Positions 1 through 5,659 of a stretch of 5,659 bases of DNA are shown here, in pieces (position 1 is the first letter of the stretch; the number at the start of each line of letters is the position of its first letter). A program made the position numbers and the translations under genes. Location of the stretch: NCBI GenBank assembly GCA_019310195.1, contig JAFDET010000295.1, positions 1-5,659 of the forward strand, in the 5' to 3' direction. The notes under the pieces were generated by a model. That model was not told the origin of the DNA and ran no database searches. It saw only the letters and a program-made list of their open reading frames with translations. This DNA comes from Deltaproteobacteria bacterium. Lineage in GTDB: Bacteria > Myxococcota_A > UBA9160 > JAFDET01.

Positions 1-123
1 CACCACACCCAGCACGGTGGCGGCGGCCGATTCGGACGCCGCCAGCAACGGCTCCCCGCCGGCGGCGGGCCCCGTCCGCGGGCGCGGCGCGGACTGGGCC
101 CGTGCCGGCAGGGCCGGCGCCAT
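1..123 (-). CDS. Probable exported protein, N-terminal fragment (runs off the left edge)
   Basis: This is an open frame on the minus strand that leaves the window at position 1. Third codon positions are almost all G or C, as in the other real genes here. The first ATG is at 123, but reading the same frame upstream gives LRRLSVVRGALALLLAMAPA followed by LPARAQSAP. That is a textbook Sec signal peptide: an arginine-rich start, a hydrophobic core, and an ARA-Q cleavage site. The true start is therefore likely upstream of 123, with the CTG codon at 171-169 the best-placed candidate, since no ATG, GTG or TTG lies in frame nearby. I see no clear Shine-Dalgarno sequence for either start. From 171 the gene would overlap the end of the lipoprotein gene by 19 bases, which suggests translational coupling in one operon. 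The visible mature part is rich in Pro, Ala and Gly and has no recognisable domain. Function is unknown. Confidence 0.55.
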   Translation of the reverse strand, partial: MAPALPARAQSAPRPRTGPAAGGEPLLAASESAAATVLGVV

Positions 124-152
124 GGCCAGGAGCAGCGCGAGCGCCCCGCGGA

Positions 153-3100
153 CTACGGACAGTCTACGCAGCTCACGCCCGGCGGGGTCCAGCCGTCGCC
201 GTCCACGTCCACGTAGAGCGCGTTTGTGTAGCCCAGGGCGCGCACGCCCTCCTCCGCAACCGTGTTCGTGGTCAACGTCGCCAGGTCCGGGTTCTCGGCG
301 CTCGAGAGGCTGTAGGCGAAGACCGGGTACATGGGCACCGAGTTGCCCACCGTGCCCTTCACGATCACCACCACCCAGGCGTCGCTGGCCAGCGCCAGCG
401 GGATCGTCTTGGTAGTCTCGAGCCGCTGATCGCCCGCTGCGGCGACCGTGTCGACCACGAAGGTCGTGGCCGTGTCCGTCACGTCGCGGACCAGGGTCTG
501 GGTGGGAATGGCGCCGAACGCCACCGGCACGCCGCCGTTGGTTCCGGCCACGGTGGTGTCGGCGTTGACGTAGATCTCCATGGTGTCGTACTGGGCCCAG
601 GTGGGCGCCTGCACGTCGACGATCAGGTCCACGGTGCCGTCGGGCGTCGACACCAGCGTCGAGCCCAGCCAGGTGAGGTCCGCCTGGGCCGACGTGTCCG
701 GCTCCACGATTCGGGCCTGGACGTAGGGGCCCTGGCCGCCCACGGCCATGCCGCCGGCGATCGCCGTCCCGACGTCGTTGTCGAGGATGGCGTTGGGCGC
801 CTGAGAGCCGGTGGACGTCGGCGTCCAGGTGCGCGCGCCGGCGCTCTCCAGGTTGAAGAAGGTGTGGGTGTCCGTGTCGGCGATGGCCGTGATCGGGATG
901 CCCTGGTTGAGATGGTTCATCCAGACACCGATCCGGCTGTTCAGGAAGGAGCTCTGCGCGCCCACACTGGCGCCGTTCCACAGCTCCAGCCCGTCGAACT
1001 CGTGGAAGAAATTGGCGACCGCCGGGTCGAGCCGGAAGTCCAACGCGGCGGCACCGGACAGCGACACGGGCGGGGTGACCGCCGTGTTGATCTGGAGCGG
1101 ACCGAAGTGGCTGTCGATGTGGTTGACGTGCACGACGGTGTTGAGCCCGGCGTTCTGGACCGTGAACCCGTCGCTCTTCAGCTTGCCCTGGGCCTCGGCG
1201 TAGAGCTGTGCGGGCGTCAGCGAGTAGCTGCCCAGGCTGGGGAAGTCCATGCCCGGCAGGGCCGGGCCGCCGAAGTCCGTCGAGCCGTTGGACGGCACCG
1301 ACGTGTCCTGCGCCTGCGGGTAGGCGTTGAAGTGCCCGTAGTCGAAGGTGGTGATCTCCTCGCCGATGGTGGAGTGCAGGAAGTTGCCCAGGTTCAGCTC
1401 GCCGATGCGCGGGCCCAGCCTGGTGATGGCGTCGTGGTCCGTGGCGATCAGGTTGTCCACGCCCTCGCCCGCGTAGCCACGGATCCGGTCGTCGATGCCG
1501 ATGCGCGAGTCCGGGCTCGCCAGCAGGTGCACGTGGTAGTCGCCGGAGACGAAGCCCGCCGTGTCCACCACCTGGTGGATCTGGGCGTTCACCGTGTCGG
1601 TCACGGTGCCGAAGGTGCCGGACCCGACGTTGAGCGGCGTCTGGAAGAGCGAGTACTCCGGGCCCCGCGACACGTAGAGCTGATAGGTGCCGGGATCCAG
1701 GTTGAACTCGGCCACGCCGTCGGCGTCGGCGTACTCCATCCACACCACGCCGTAGCGCAGCGAGTCCTTGGTGACATCGCGGAACAGGCCGGCTGTACCC
1801 GGGTCCAGACCGACCGGCAGGAAGACGAGCTCCGGCTCGGGGCTCGGATCGGGACCGACGACGGTCACGCGAGCCGGGACCGGGGCGGTGTTCTCGTCGG
1901 TGACGTTGACCCGCACCCGGCCGGTGGCCGGCAAGTCCACGTTCTGGACCGTGAGCCCGCCGCTGGTGATGGTGACGGGGTTGGCAAACGGAAGCGGCGC
2001 CGGGCCCTGGTAGGGCACGCCCTCCATGCCGGCCGCCAGGCCGTAGCTGCCGACGGGAAGCTCGCCCGAGTAGCAGCCGCTCGCGTCGGTGACGAACAGG
2101 TCGATCAGAGCGGTGAACACCCCCGCGGACTCGGGGCCCACGGCAACCCGCGCGCCGGCGCCGGCGGACACACCGCCCACGGTGACGCAGCCCTGTACGG
2201 TTCCCACGTCCCGGGCCGCGGCTCCGGCCTCCATGGCCACGGCATTGCCGGGCGTACCGTCGCCCACCGCGAACAGGCGCGAGAAGCTCTTGGTCTCGCC
2301 CGGCGCCAGGGTCAGGTTGGAGAAGCCGGGGATGCCGCTCAGAATCGCCGGAATCGAGGTGTTCTGGAGCGAGACCGTGACGCCCGAAGTCGAGAAGCTG
2401 GAGGAGACCGGCCACGGCGCGCCGGGGATCGGCAGCGTCACGTAGCTGTAGTCCACACCGGTGGCGTCCCGGAACCCGAAATACGTCAGCGCGCGATAGC
2501 CCCAGGTGGCCAGCAGCTCGCCGACGCCCTGGGCGGTGAAGCTCGAGGACGGATGGGCTGTCGTCCACGACTCGAGCTGGCCCATCCCGTTCAGGTAGTC
2601 GCCGACGTAGTTGGCGTAGGTATCGCCCCCGGCGGCCTCCAGGTTCTCGACGGTCGTCTCCACCGTCACGTGCCCATCGCCGGGCGCCAGGGTGAAGATG
2701 TTGCACGCCCAGATGTTCTGGTCGGTGTCGTCGGTCCCGGGCGGGAGATTGACACCCAGCTCGGCCACCTGGGAGGACGCGTTGATGAAGTCGATCAGGT
2801 CGTCGGGGCCGCACACGCGGATCACCGCCGGCGTGCCGTCCTGACCGTCGTTCAAGAGCTCGACAGGCTCCGAGGCGTTGATCACGGTCTCGATGTTGAG
2901 GAGCGGCTGGAACTCGAAGAAGGAGTCGTTGCCCTGGCGCACTCCGTCGACCACGAGCTCGGCGTCGATCAGGTTGCCGCCGAACTGCCCGACGCTGTAG
3001 AGGTCGCGCTGGTTGGAGTCCTGAACGATGTAACGGGCCTGGTCGTTCTCCAGCAGCCAGTCTCCCACCCGGCCGTGGGCCAGCGGGCCGGAGATCAGGT

Positions 3101-3491
3101 CGCCCGGGTCGGTGATCTGCCGTGCTCGCGCCTTGGGCGGCAGGTACTTGAAGGGCACGGTGCGAACCGCCACCCCATGGGTACGCCGCGCAGCCCTCAC
3201 CTGCAGGGTGTTCTGGTCTCGGAGAGGCGGCCCCGGGTTCACGGTAACCGTGAAGTTCGTGGGCCCTCCGCTCATGGTCAGAGTCTGGCGGTTCAGCTTC
3301 ACGACCAGGCTTGCCGGATCGACTCGGGTCGGGTCGATCTCGACGGTCACGTCGAAGCTCGGGCTGGTGACCACGTCGCCCCGTGCGGGTGTGATCACCG
3401 TGATCGCTTTGAACGGCGAACAGCCGACACCAGCCAGAGTCACAAGCAGGACCAGGGCGTAGCGGTGGAAGGCGGGGGGAACGGTGCGCAT
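153..3491 (-). CDS. Large lipoprotein with CehA/McbA-like PHP metallohydrolase domain
   Basis: This protein of about 1112 residues is probably anchored by a lipid outside the cytoplasm. The ATG at 3491 is chosen because GGAGG lies 5 bases upstream and a signal peptide follows, with a somewhat degenerate lipobox ending at Cys24 (LAGVGC). In order it holds an Ig-like beta region (about 32-118), a long beta-rich region (about 125-420), and two carboxypeptidase-regulatory-like modules (about 430-520 and 523-622). The PHP domain (about 645-880) follows. Its ligands look complete: H653 and H655 (YHVH), D661, TDHD with H686, GEE at 710-712, H720 (GHFN), H791 (NHID), then D874 and H876 in DTDTH. A beta-rich tail ends in a calcium-loop-like DVDGDG (1095-1100) and a CVDC pair. 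The family is known for metal-dependent hydrolysis, for example of carbamate or phosphoester bonds, but the substrate cannot be read here. A PHP hydrolase call is firm; the CehA/McbA placement is likely. Confidence 0.93.
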   Translation of the reverse strand: MRTVPPAFHRYALVLLVTLAGVGCSPFKAITVITPARGDVVTSPSFDVTVEIDPTRVDPASLVVKLNRQTLTMSGGPTNFTVTVNPGPPLRDQNTLQVRAARRTHGVAVRTVPFKYLPPKARARQITDPGDLISGPLAHGRVGDWLLENDQARYIVQDSNQRDLYSVGQFGGNLIDAELVVDGVRQGNDSFFEFQPLLNIETVINASEPVELLNDGQDGTPAVIRVCGPDDLIDFINASSQVAELGVNLPPGTDDTDQNIWACNIFTLAPGDGHVTVETTVENLEAAGGDTYANYVGDYLNGMGQLESWTTAHPSSSFTAQGVGELLATWGYRALTYFGFRDATGVDYSYVTLPIPGAPWPVSSSFSTSGVTVSLQNTSIPAILSGIPGFSNLTLAPGETKSFSRLFAVGDGTPGNAVAMEAGAAARDVGTVQGCVTVGGVSAGAGARVAVGPESAGVFTALIDLFVTDASGCYSGELPVGSYGLAAGMEGVPYQGPAPLPFANPVTITSGGLTVQNVDLPATGRVRVNVTDENTAPVPARVTVVGPDPSPEPELVFLPVGLDPGTAGLFRDVTKDSLRYGVVWMEYADADGVAEFNLDPGTYQLYVSRGPEYSLFQTPLNVGSGTFGTVTDTVNAQIHQVVDTAGFVSGDYHVHLLASPDSRIGIDDRIRGYAGEGVDNLIATDHDAITRLGPRIGELNLGNFLHSTIGEEITTFDYGHFNAYPQAQDTSVPSNGSTDFGGPALPGMDFPSLGSYSLTPAQLYAEAQGKLKSDGFTVQNAGLNTVVHVNHIDSHFGPLQINTAVTPPVSLSGAAALDFRLDPAVANFFHEFDGLELWNGASVGAQSSFLNSRIGVWMNHLNQGIPITAIADTDTHTFFNLESAGARTWTPTSTGSQAPNAILDNDVGTAIAGGMAVGGQGPYVQARIVEPDTSAQADLTWLGSTLVSTPDGTVDLIVDVQAPTWAQYDTMEIYVNADTTVAGTNGGVPVAFGAIPTQTLVRDVTDTATTFVVDTVAAAGDQRLETTKTIPLALASDAWVVVIVKGTVGNSVPMYPVFAYSLSSAENPDLATLTTNTVAEEGVRALGYTNALYVDVDGDGWTPPGVSCVDCP

Positions 3492-3496
3492 GGCAA

Positions 3497-3501
3497 CCTC
3501 C
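3497..3501 (-). promoter_or_regulatory. Ribosome binding site deciding the lipoprotein start
   Basis: On the minus strand GGAGG sits 5 bases before the ATG at 3491. The open frame extends upstream to another ATG at 3575, but that start would add 28 residues before the signal peptide and would lie inside the palindrome at 3560-3579. The site therefore favours 3491. Confidence 0.8.
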
Positions 3502-3556
3502 GGCGGGAGAGCTTCTACGGGAGCGCGGCGAGGGGGAAGGCCCGCGCTGCCGCCTG

Positions 3557-3562
3557 ATTCTA
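3557..3562 (-). promoter_or_regulatory. Possible -10 box for the lipoprotein gene
   Basis: TAGAAT on the minus strand matches the sigma-70 -10 consensus at five of six bases, about 65 bases upstream of the lipoprotein ATG. No good -35 hexamer lies 16 to 18 bases further upstream (CGTCGG at 17-base spacing). Transcription would therefore need an activator or another sigma factor, or this call is wrong. A palindrome overlaps the box. Confidence 0.35.
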
Positions 3563-3579
3563 CATGGATTGTCATGTAG
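3560..3579. promoter_or_regulatory. Palindromic operator-like site upstream of the lipoprotein gene
   Basis: CTACATG at 3560-3566 and CATGTAG at 3573-3579 form perfect 7-base inverted arms around a 6-base spacer. The site is AT-richer than its surroundings, lies in the intergenic region and overlaps the possible -10 box, which is where a dimeric repressor would bind. A related half-site-like sequence, TTGACATAG, follows at 3591-3599 and resembles TTGTCATGTAG at 3569-3579. The binding protein is unknown, and an operator role is inferred from symmetry and position alone. Confidence 0.45.
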
Positions 3580-3666
3580 CCGACGTACCCTTGACATAGA
3601 AGGCCCCCAGGGGGAAGAGATCAGAATCTCAGGGTCTTCTGGGGCGAGGGCCAGGGAAACGCCAGG

Positions 3667-3686
3667 AAAACGGGCTCGGAGCCCGT
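3667..3686 (-). terminator. Intrinsic terminator of the small minus-strand gene
   Basis: On the minus strand the perfect hairpin ACGGGCTC-C-GAGCCCGT (3686-3670) is followed directly by a short T run that ends at 3667. It begins 14 bases after the TAG at 3703-3701. The T run exists only in the minus direction, so the hairpin terminates the small gene and separates it from the lipoprotein gene downstream. The T run is short (four T), so termination may be incomplete. Confidence 0.75.
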
Positions 3687-3700
3687 CCCCGGGCTGGCGG

Positions 3701-3961
3701 CTAGCCGTCCAGGCGGTAGCTGACGACGACCTCGGTGCGGACCTCGTCGAGGATGGCGCGCACGCCGACCGCACCATCCGGGAGCGGGGCCTCGATGAAC
3801 TCTTCCATGCGGTCCTTGACCAGGCTCCAGAACTCCGGCCCCACGTCGTCCAGGTTCTCGTTGCCGAAGCGCAGCGCCGCGACCAGATCCTGCGGAACCG
3901 GCAAGGCGCGCGTCGATGGGTGGGCATCCCGACGACTCCCCCAAAATGCAACGTGTTCCAT
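3701..3961 (-). CDS. Small acidic protein of unknown function
   Basis: This frame encodes 86 residues from the ATG at 3961. I do not recognise the family. From about residue 20 onward (PQDLVAALRFGNENLDDVGP and beyond) codons almost always end in G or C, the composition is acidic and helix-friendly (FWSLVKDRMEEFIEAP), and the tail (RTEVVVSYRLDG) looks like beta strand, so the body reads as a real folded protein. A terminator follows the stop by 14 bases, which supports transcription in this direction. The start is uncertain. The ATG at 3961 has AGAGG immediately before it, too close for a normal ribosome site. A TTG at 3988 and a TTG at 3904 are in frame without good sites. Third-position GC is lower between 3961 and 3904, so the true start may be nearer 3904. 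The gene is divergent from the permease. Confidence 0.62.
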   Translation of the reverse strand: MEHVAFWGSRRDAHPSTRALPVPQDLVAALRFGNENLDDVGPEFWSLVKDRMEEFIEAPLPDGAVGVRAILDEVRTEVVVSYRLDG

Positions 3962-4044
3962 CCTCTGAAGCGAGCCGCAGACCCGCAAGGGGATTTGCGG
4001 TCACGCGCCCGCACAAAGGTGCAGCTGCGCCCAGGGCCTAGACT

Positions 4045-5322
4045 GTGACGCGGAGGGCGAGAGAGAGCGTGGCACCGGAGCCCAACGGCGTACGCAACCT
4101 GCCCCGCAACGTGTGGGCAGCCAGCGGGGCGAGCTTCCTGACGGACATCTCCAGCGAGATGATCCTGAACCTGCTGCCCCTGTTCCTCTCCAACGTCCTG
4201 GGCGTCACCACGGCCGTGATCGGGTTCGTGGAGGGCGTGGCCGAGACTACCTCCAGCCTGCTCAAGCTGGTGGCCGGGCGCCTCTCGGACCGGGTGGGGC
4301 GCAAGGGACTGGCCGTGTCGGGCTACGCCATTTCGACCCTGGCCAAGCCCATCTTCGCCCTGGCCGGCTCCTGGCCGGCGGTGGCGGGGGCGCGCTGGGC
4401 GGACCGGGTCGGCAAGGGCGTGCGCACGGCACCGCGGGACGCGCTGGTGGCCGACTCCATCTCCCCCGGCCAGCGCGGCCTGGCCTTCGGCTTCCACCGC
4501 GCCGCGGACACCGGCGGCGCCGTGGTCGGGTTGGGCATCGCCATCGCGGTGGTCTGGTGGGTGCAAGGCGGCGGCCTGGCCCTGGAGCGCCAGGTCTTCA
4601 CCAAGCTGGTCTGGATCAGCCTGGTTCCCGCCGTGCTGGGCGTGCTGTGCCTGGCCCTGGGTGCGCGCGAGACACGCGGACCCGACACCCGCGCGGCCGC
4701 TGACGCGGCGGCGCCGGCCCCGGCGGTGCGCGGCTTGGGCCGCCCTTTCCTGATGTTCCTGGTGATCGTCGGGGTGTTCGAGCTGGGCAACTCGGCCGAC
4801 GCCTTCCTGGTGCTGCGCGCCCAGGAGCGCGGCCTCTCGGTGGTGGAGATCCTGTGGGTGCTGCTCGGCTTCAACGCCGTGTACACGGTGCTCTCCGCGC
4901 CGGCGGGCCGGCTCTCGGACCGCGTGGGGCGGCGGCCCGTGCTGGTGGCCGGCTGGATGCTCTACGCCGCGGTCTACCTGGGCTTCGCCGTGGCCGAAGC
5001 GCCCTGGCACACCGCGGTTCTCTACGCCTTCTACGGCGCTCACTACGGGCTCAGCTATGGAACCGCCAAGGCGCTGGTGGCCGATCTGGTGCCGGCCGAG
5101 CGGCGCGGCGCGGCCTACGGCGCCTACGCCGCCACCGTGGGAATCCTCGACCTGCCGGCCTCGCTGCTGGCGGGAGTCCTGTGGCAGGGGATCGGCGGTT
5201 GGTCCGGCTTCGGCCCGGCGGCGCCCTTCTGGCTGGGCGCAGGCCTGGCCGCCCTGGCGGCCGTGGCGTTGGCGCTGTGGCGCCCGCCCGGAGCGAAGGC
5301 GACTAAAGGGACAGTCCCGTAG
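4045..5322 (+). CDS. Major facilitator superfamily (MFS) permease
   Basis: This inner-membrane protein of 425 residues has about 12 hydrophobic segments, normal for MFS. The loop signature is present in both halves: GRLSDRVGRK at 78-87 and GRLSDRVGRR at 288-297. A second mirrored pair, RDALVADSISPGQRG (131-145) and AKALVADLVPAERRG (341-355), shows the internal duplication of the fold. The N-terminal SFLTDISSEMI and the GKGVRTAPRDAL segment are features of a common but poorly characterised MFS subgroup resembling drug-efflux permeases. The substrate cannot be deduced. The start at GTG 4045 has weak AGGG upstream. GTG 4069, behind GGAGGG and GAGAGAG, is an equally good alternative and would shorten the protein by 8 residues. 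The last 13 or so residues (ending KATKGTVP) are encoded by the left arm of the inverted repeat at 5284-5384 and are probably not part of the ancestral protein. Confidence 0.93.
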   Translation: MTRRARESVAPEPNGVRNLPRNVWAASGASFLTDISSEMILNLLPLFLSNVLGVTTAVIGFVEGVAETTSSLLKLVAGRLSDRVGRKGLAVSGYAISTLAKPIFALAGSWPAVAGARWADRVGKGVRTAPRDALVADSISPGQRGLAFGFHRAADTGGAVVGLGIAIAVVWWVQGGGLALERQVFTKLVWISLVPAVLGVLCLALGARETRGPDTRAAADAAAPAPAVRGLGRPFLMFLVIVGVFELGNSADAFLVLRAQERGLSVVEILWVLLGFNAVYTVLSAPAGRLSDRVGRRPVLVAGWMLYAAVYLGFAVAEAPWHTAVLYAFYGAHYGLSYGTAKALVADLVPAERRGAAYGAYAATVGILDLPASLLAGVLWQGIGGWSGFGPAAPFWLGAGLAALAAVALALWRPPGAKATKGTVP

Positions 5323-5384
5323 GTTGCTGCGCCTTGCGCAGCAACCTACGGGACTGTCCCTTTAGTTGCCTTCGCTGCGGGCGG
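5284..5384. repeat. 101-bp near-perfect inverted repeat with nested palindromes (REP-like)
   Basis: Bases 5284-5332 pair with 5336-5384 around the loop CTT at 5333-5335, with only two mismatches (5291/5377 and 5301/5367). Each arm contains a further palindrome, GGGACAGTCCC at 5308-5318 and GGGACTGTCCC at 5350-5360. The tip is GGTTGCTGCGC / GCGCAGCAACC. The element lies between two convergent genes and encodes the stop codons of both as currently read. Size, nested symmetry and position resemble REP or BIME-type palindromic elements moved by Y1 (REP-associated) transposases, but no transposase gene is present here and that origin is inference. As RNA it would form one long hairpin. Confidence 0.93.
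5305..5363. terminator. Probable bidirectional terminator within the inverted repeat
   Basis: The inner stem of the repeat is flanked on the plus strand by CCCTTTAG after the right arm, and by symmetry reads the same on the minus strand. A very strong stem followed by three T residues in each direction, located between convergent genes, is well placed to stop transcription from both sides. The T runs are short, so the effect may depend on stem stability or on Rho. A separate transcription role has not been shown. Confidence 0.55.
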
Positions 5385-5659
5385 CTAGCCGAGCGCTGTC
5401 TCCAGCAGGCGCTCCACGAAGGCGGCTCCCAACCACCACGGCTCGCACGCGCGCTTCGGCCACCGCCGCGCGCACGCGGGCAAGCTCCTGGCGCTTGCGC
5501 TCGCGAACCCGGCGGCGGATTCCGGTGAGCGGCAACAGGAACGCCGCCAGCGCGAAGGCCAGCAGCCCGGCCAGAGCCACGACCATCAGGTCGCTGGCCC
5601 AGCCCTCGCCCAGGTAGGTGAGGGAGAGGAAGGCGGCCAGCAGCATCCACAGCAGGACG
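5362..5659 (-). CDS. Membrane protein, C-terminal part (5' end outside window), probably frameshifted
   Basis: The frame is open to the right edge, so the ATG at 5646 is probably internal. The visible part has two hydrophobic helices (around LLWMLLAAFLSLTYL and LMVVALAGLLAFALAAFLLP) followed by a strongly basic, coiled-coil-like helix (RRRVRERKRQELARVRAAVA). This is typical of a membrane protein ending in a cytoplasmic tail; I do not recognise the family. Codons end almost only in G or C down to about 5446, then this property is lost in the current frame and appears instead in the frame one base later. That frame reads EPWWLGAAFVERLLETALG and stops at TAG 5387-5385. One extra base near 5445 would explain this. 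As it stands, the last 28 or so residues, ending AARSEGN at TAA 5364-5362, are probably out of frame. A sequencing error is possible. Confidence 0.7.
   Translation of the reverse strand, partial: VLLWMLLAAFLSLTYLGEGWASDLMVVALAGLLAFALAAFLLPLTGIRRRVRERKRQELARVRAAVAEARVRAVVVGSRLRGAPAGDSARLAARSEGN

Noticed and set aside
102..3557. A 1151-residue open frame on the plus strand opposite the lipoprotein gene.
   Set aside because: It is a shadow produced by GC-rich codon bias in the opposite gene. Its translation is a monotonous mix of Arg, His, Gly, Val and Ala with no signal peptide or domain, while the minus strand encodes a recognisable PHP lipoprotein.
3591..3596. TTGACA on the plus strand, a perfect -35 hexamer.
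   Set aside because: No -10-like sequence is found 16 to 18 bases downstream (GAAGAG region), and the next genes are on the minus strand, so it has no plausible target. It may be part of the operator-like region instead.
4018..4031. Near-palindrome GGTGCAGCTGCGCC upstream of the permease start.
   Set aside because: It is short, has one mismatch, and is made of the GC-rich words common throughout this genome, so chance is a sufficient explanation. No promoter hexamers were found around it in the 83-base divergent gap.
3569..4048. A 159-residue open frame on the plus strand.
   Set aside because: It is antisense to the small gene and its terminator, has low-complexity charged composition, and overlaps the start of the permease.
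4854..5306. A 150-residue open frame inside the permease gene in another frame, and similar overlapping frames on both strands.
   Set aside because: These are shadows of the permease: Arg/Gly/Ala-rich translations without hydrophobic segments or motifs, while the permease frame has the signature loops and 12 helices.

Overview
The window is very GC-rich, with G or C in nearly every third codon position of its convincing genes. It looks like chromosome from a high-GC Gram-negative bacterium. The very large outer-membrane-type lipoprotein with a CehA/McbA-like PHP domain suits the Myxococcota/Deltaproteobacteria-like groups, but no marker gene is present, so the taxonomy is an inference.

Layout, left to right. 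(1) Positions 1-171, minus strand: the start of a probable exported protein that runs off the left edge. Its signal-peptide-like N-terminus is read in a different frame through the end of the next gene. (2) Positions 153-3491, minus strand: a lipoprotein of about 1112 residues with an Ig-like N-terminal region, two carboxypeptidase-regulatory-like beta modules and a complete PHP-type metal-binding hydrolase domain. It has a good ribosome binding site, and a palindrome overlaps a possible -10 box about 60 bases upstream. (3) Positions 3667-3961, minus strand: a small gene of unknown function followed by a clear intrinsic terminator. (4) Positions 4045-5322, plus strand: a 12-helix major facilitator superfamily permease, divergent from the small gene. 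(5) Positions 5284-5384: a nearly perfect 101-bp inverted repeat with 49-bp arms and a 3-base loop, lying between convergent genes and supplying the 3' end of both. (6) Positions 5362-5659, minus strand: the C-terminal end of a membrane protein whose 5' part lies outside the window. Codon-position bias indicates a frame shift near 5445.

The lipoprotein and the gene beyond it on the left probably share a transcript. The small gene is insulated from them by its terminator. Nothing links the permease functionally to its neighbours. The most unusual element is the large REP-like inverted repeat at 5284-5384 with its nested palindromes, together with the frame disruption in the adjacent gene, whose apparent original stop codon falls one base outside the repeat. 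I did not find a convincing new multi-gene system.
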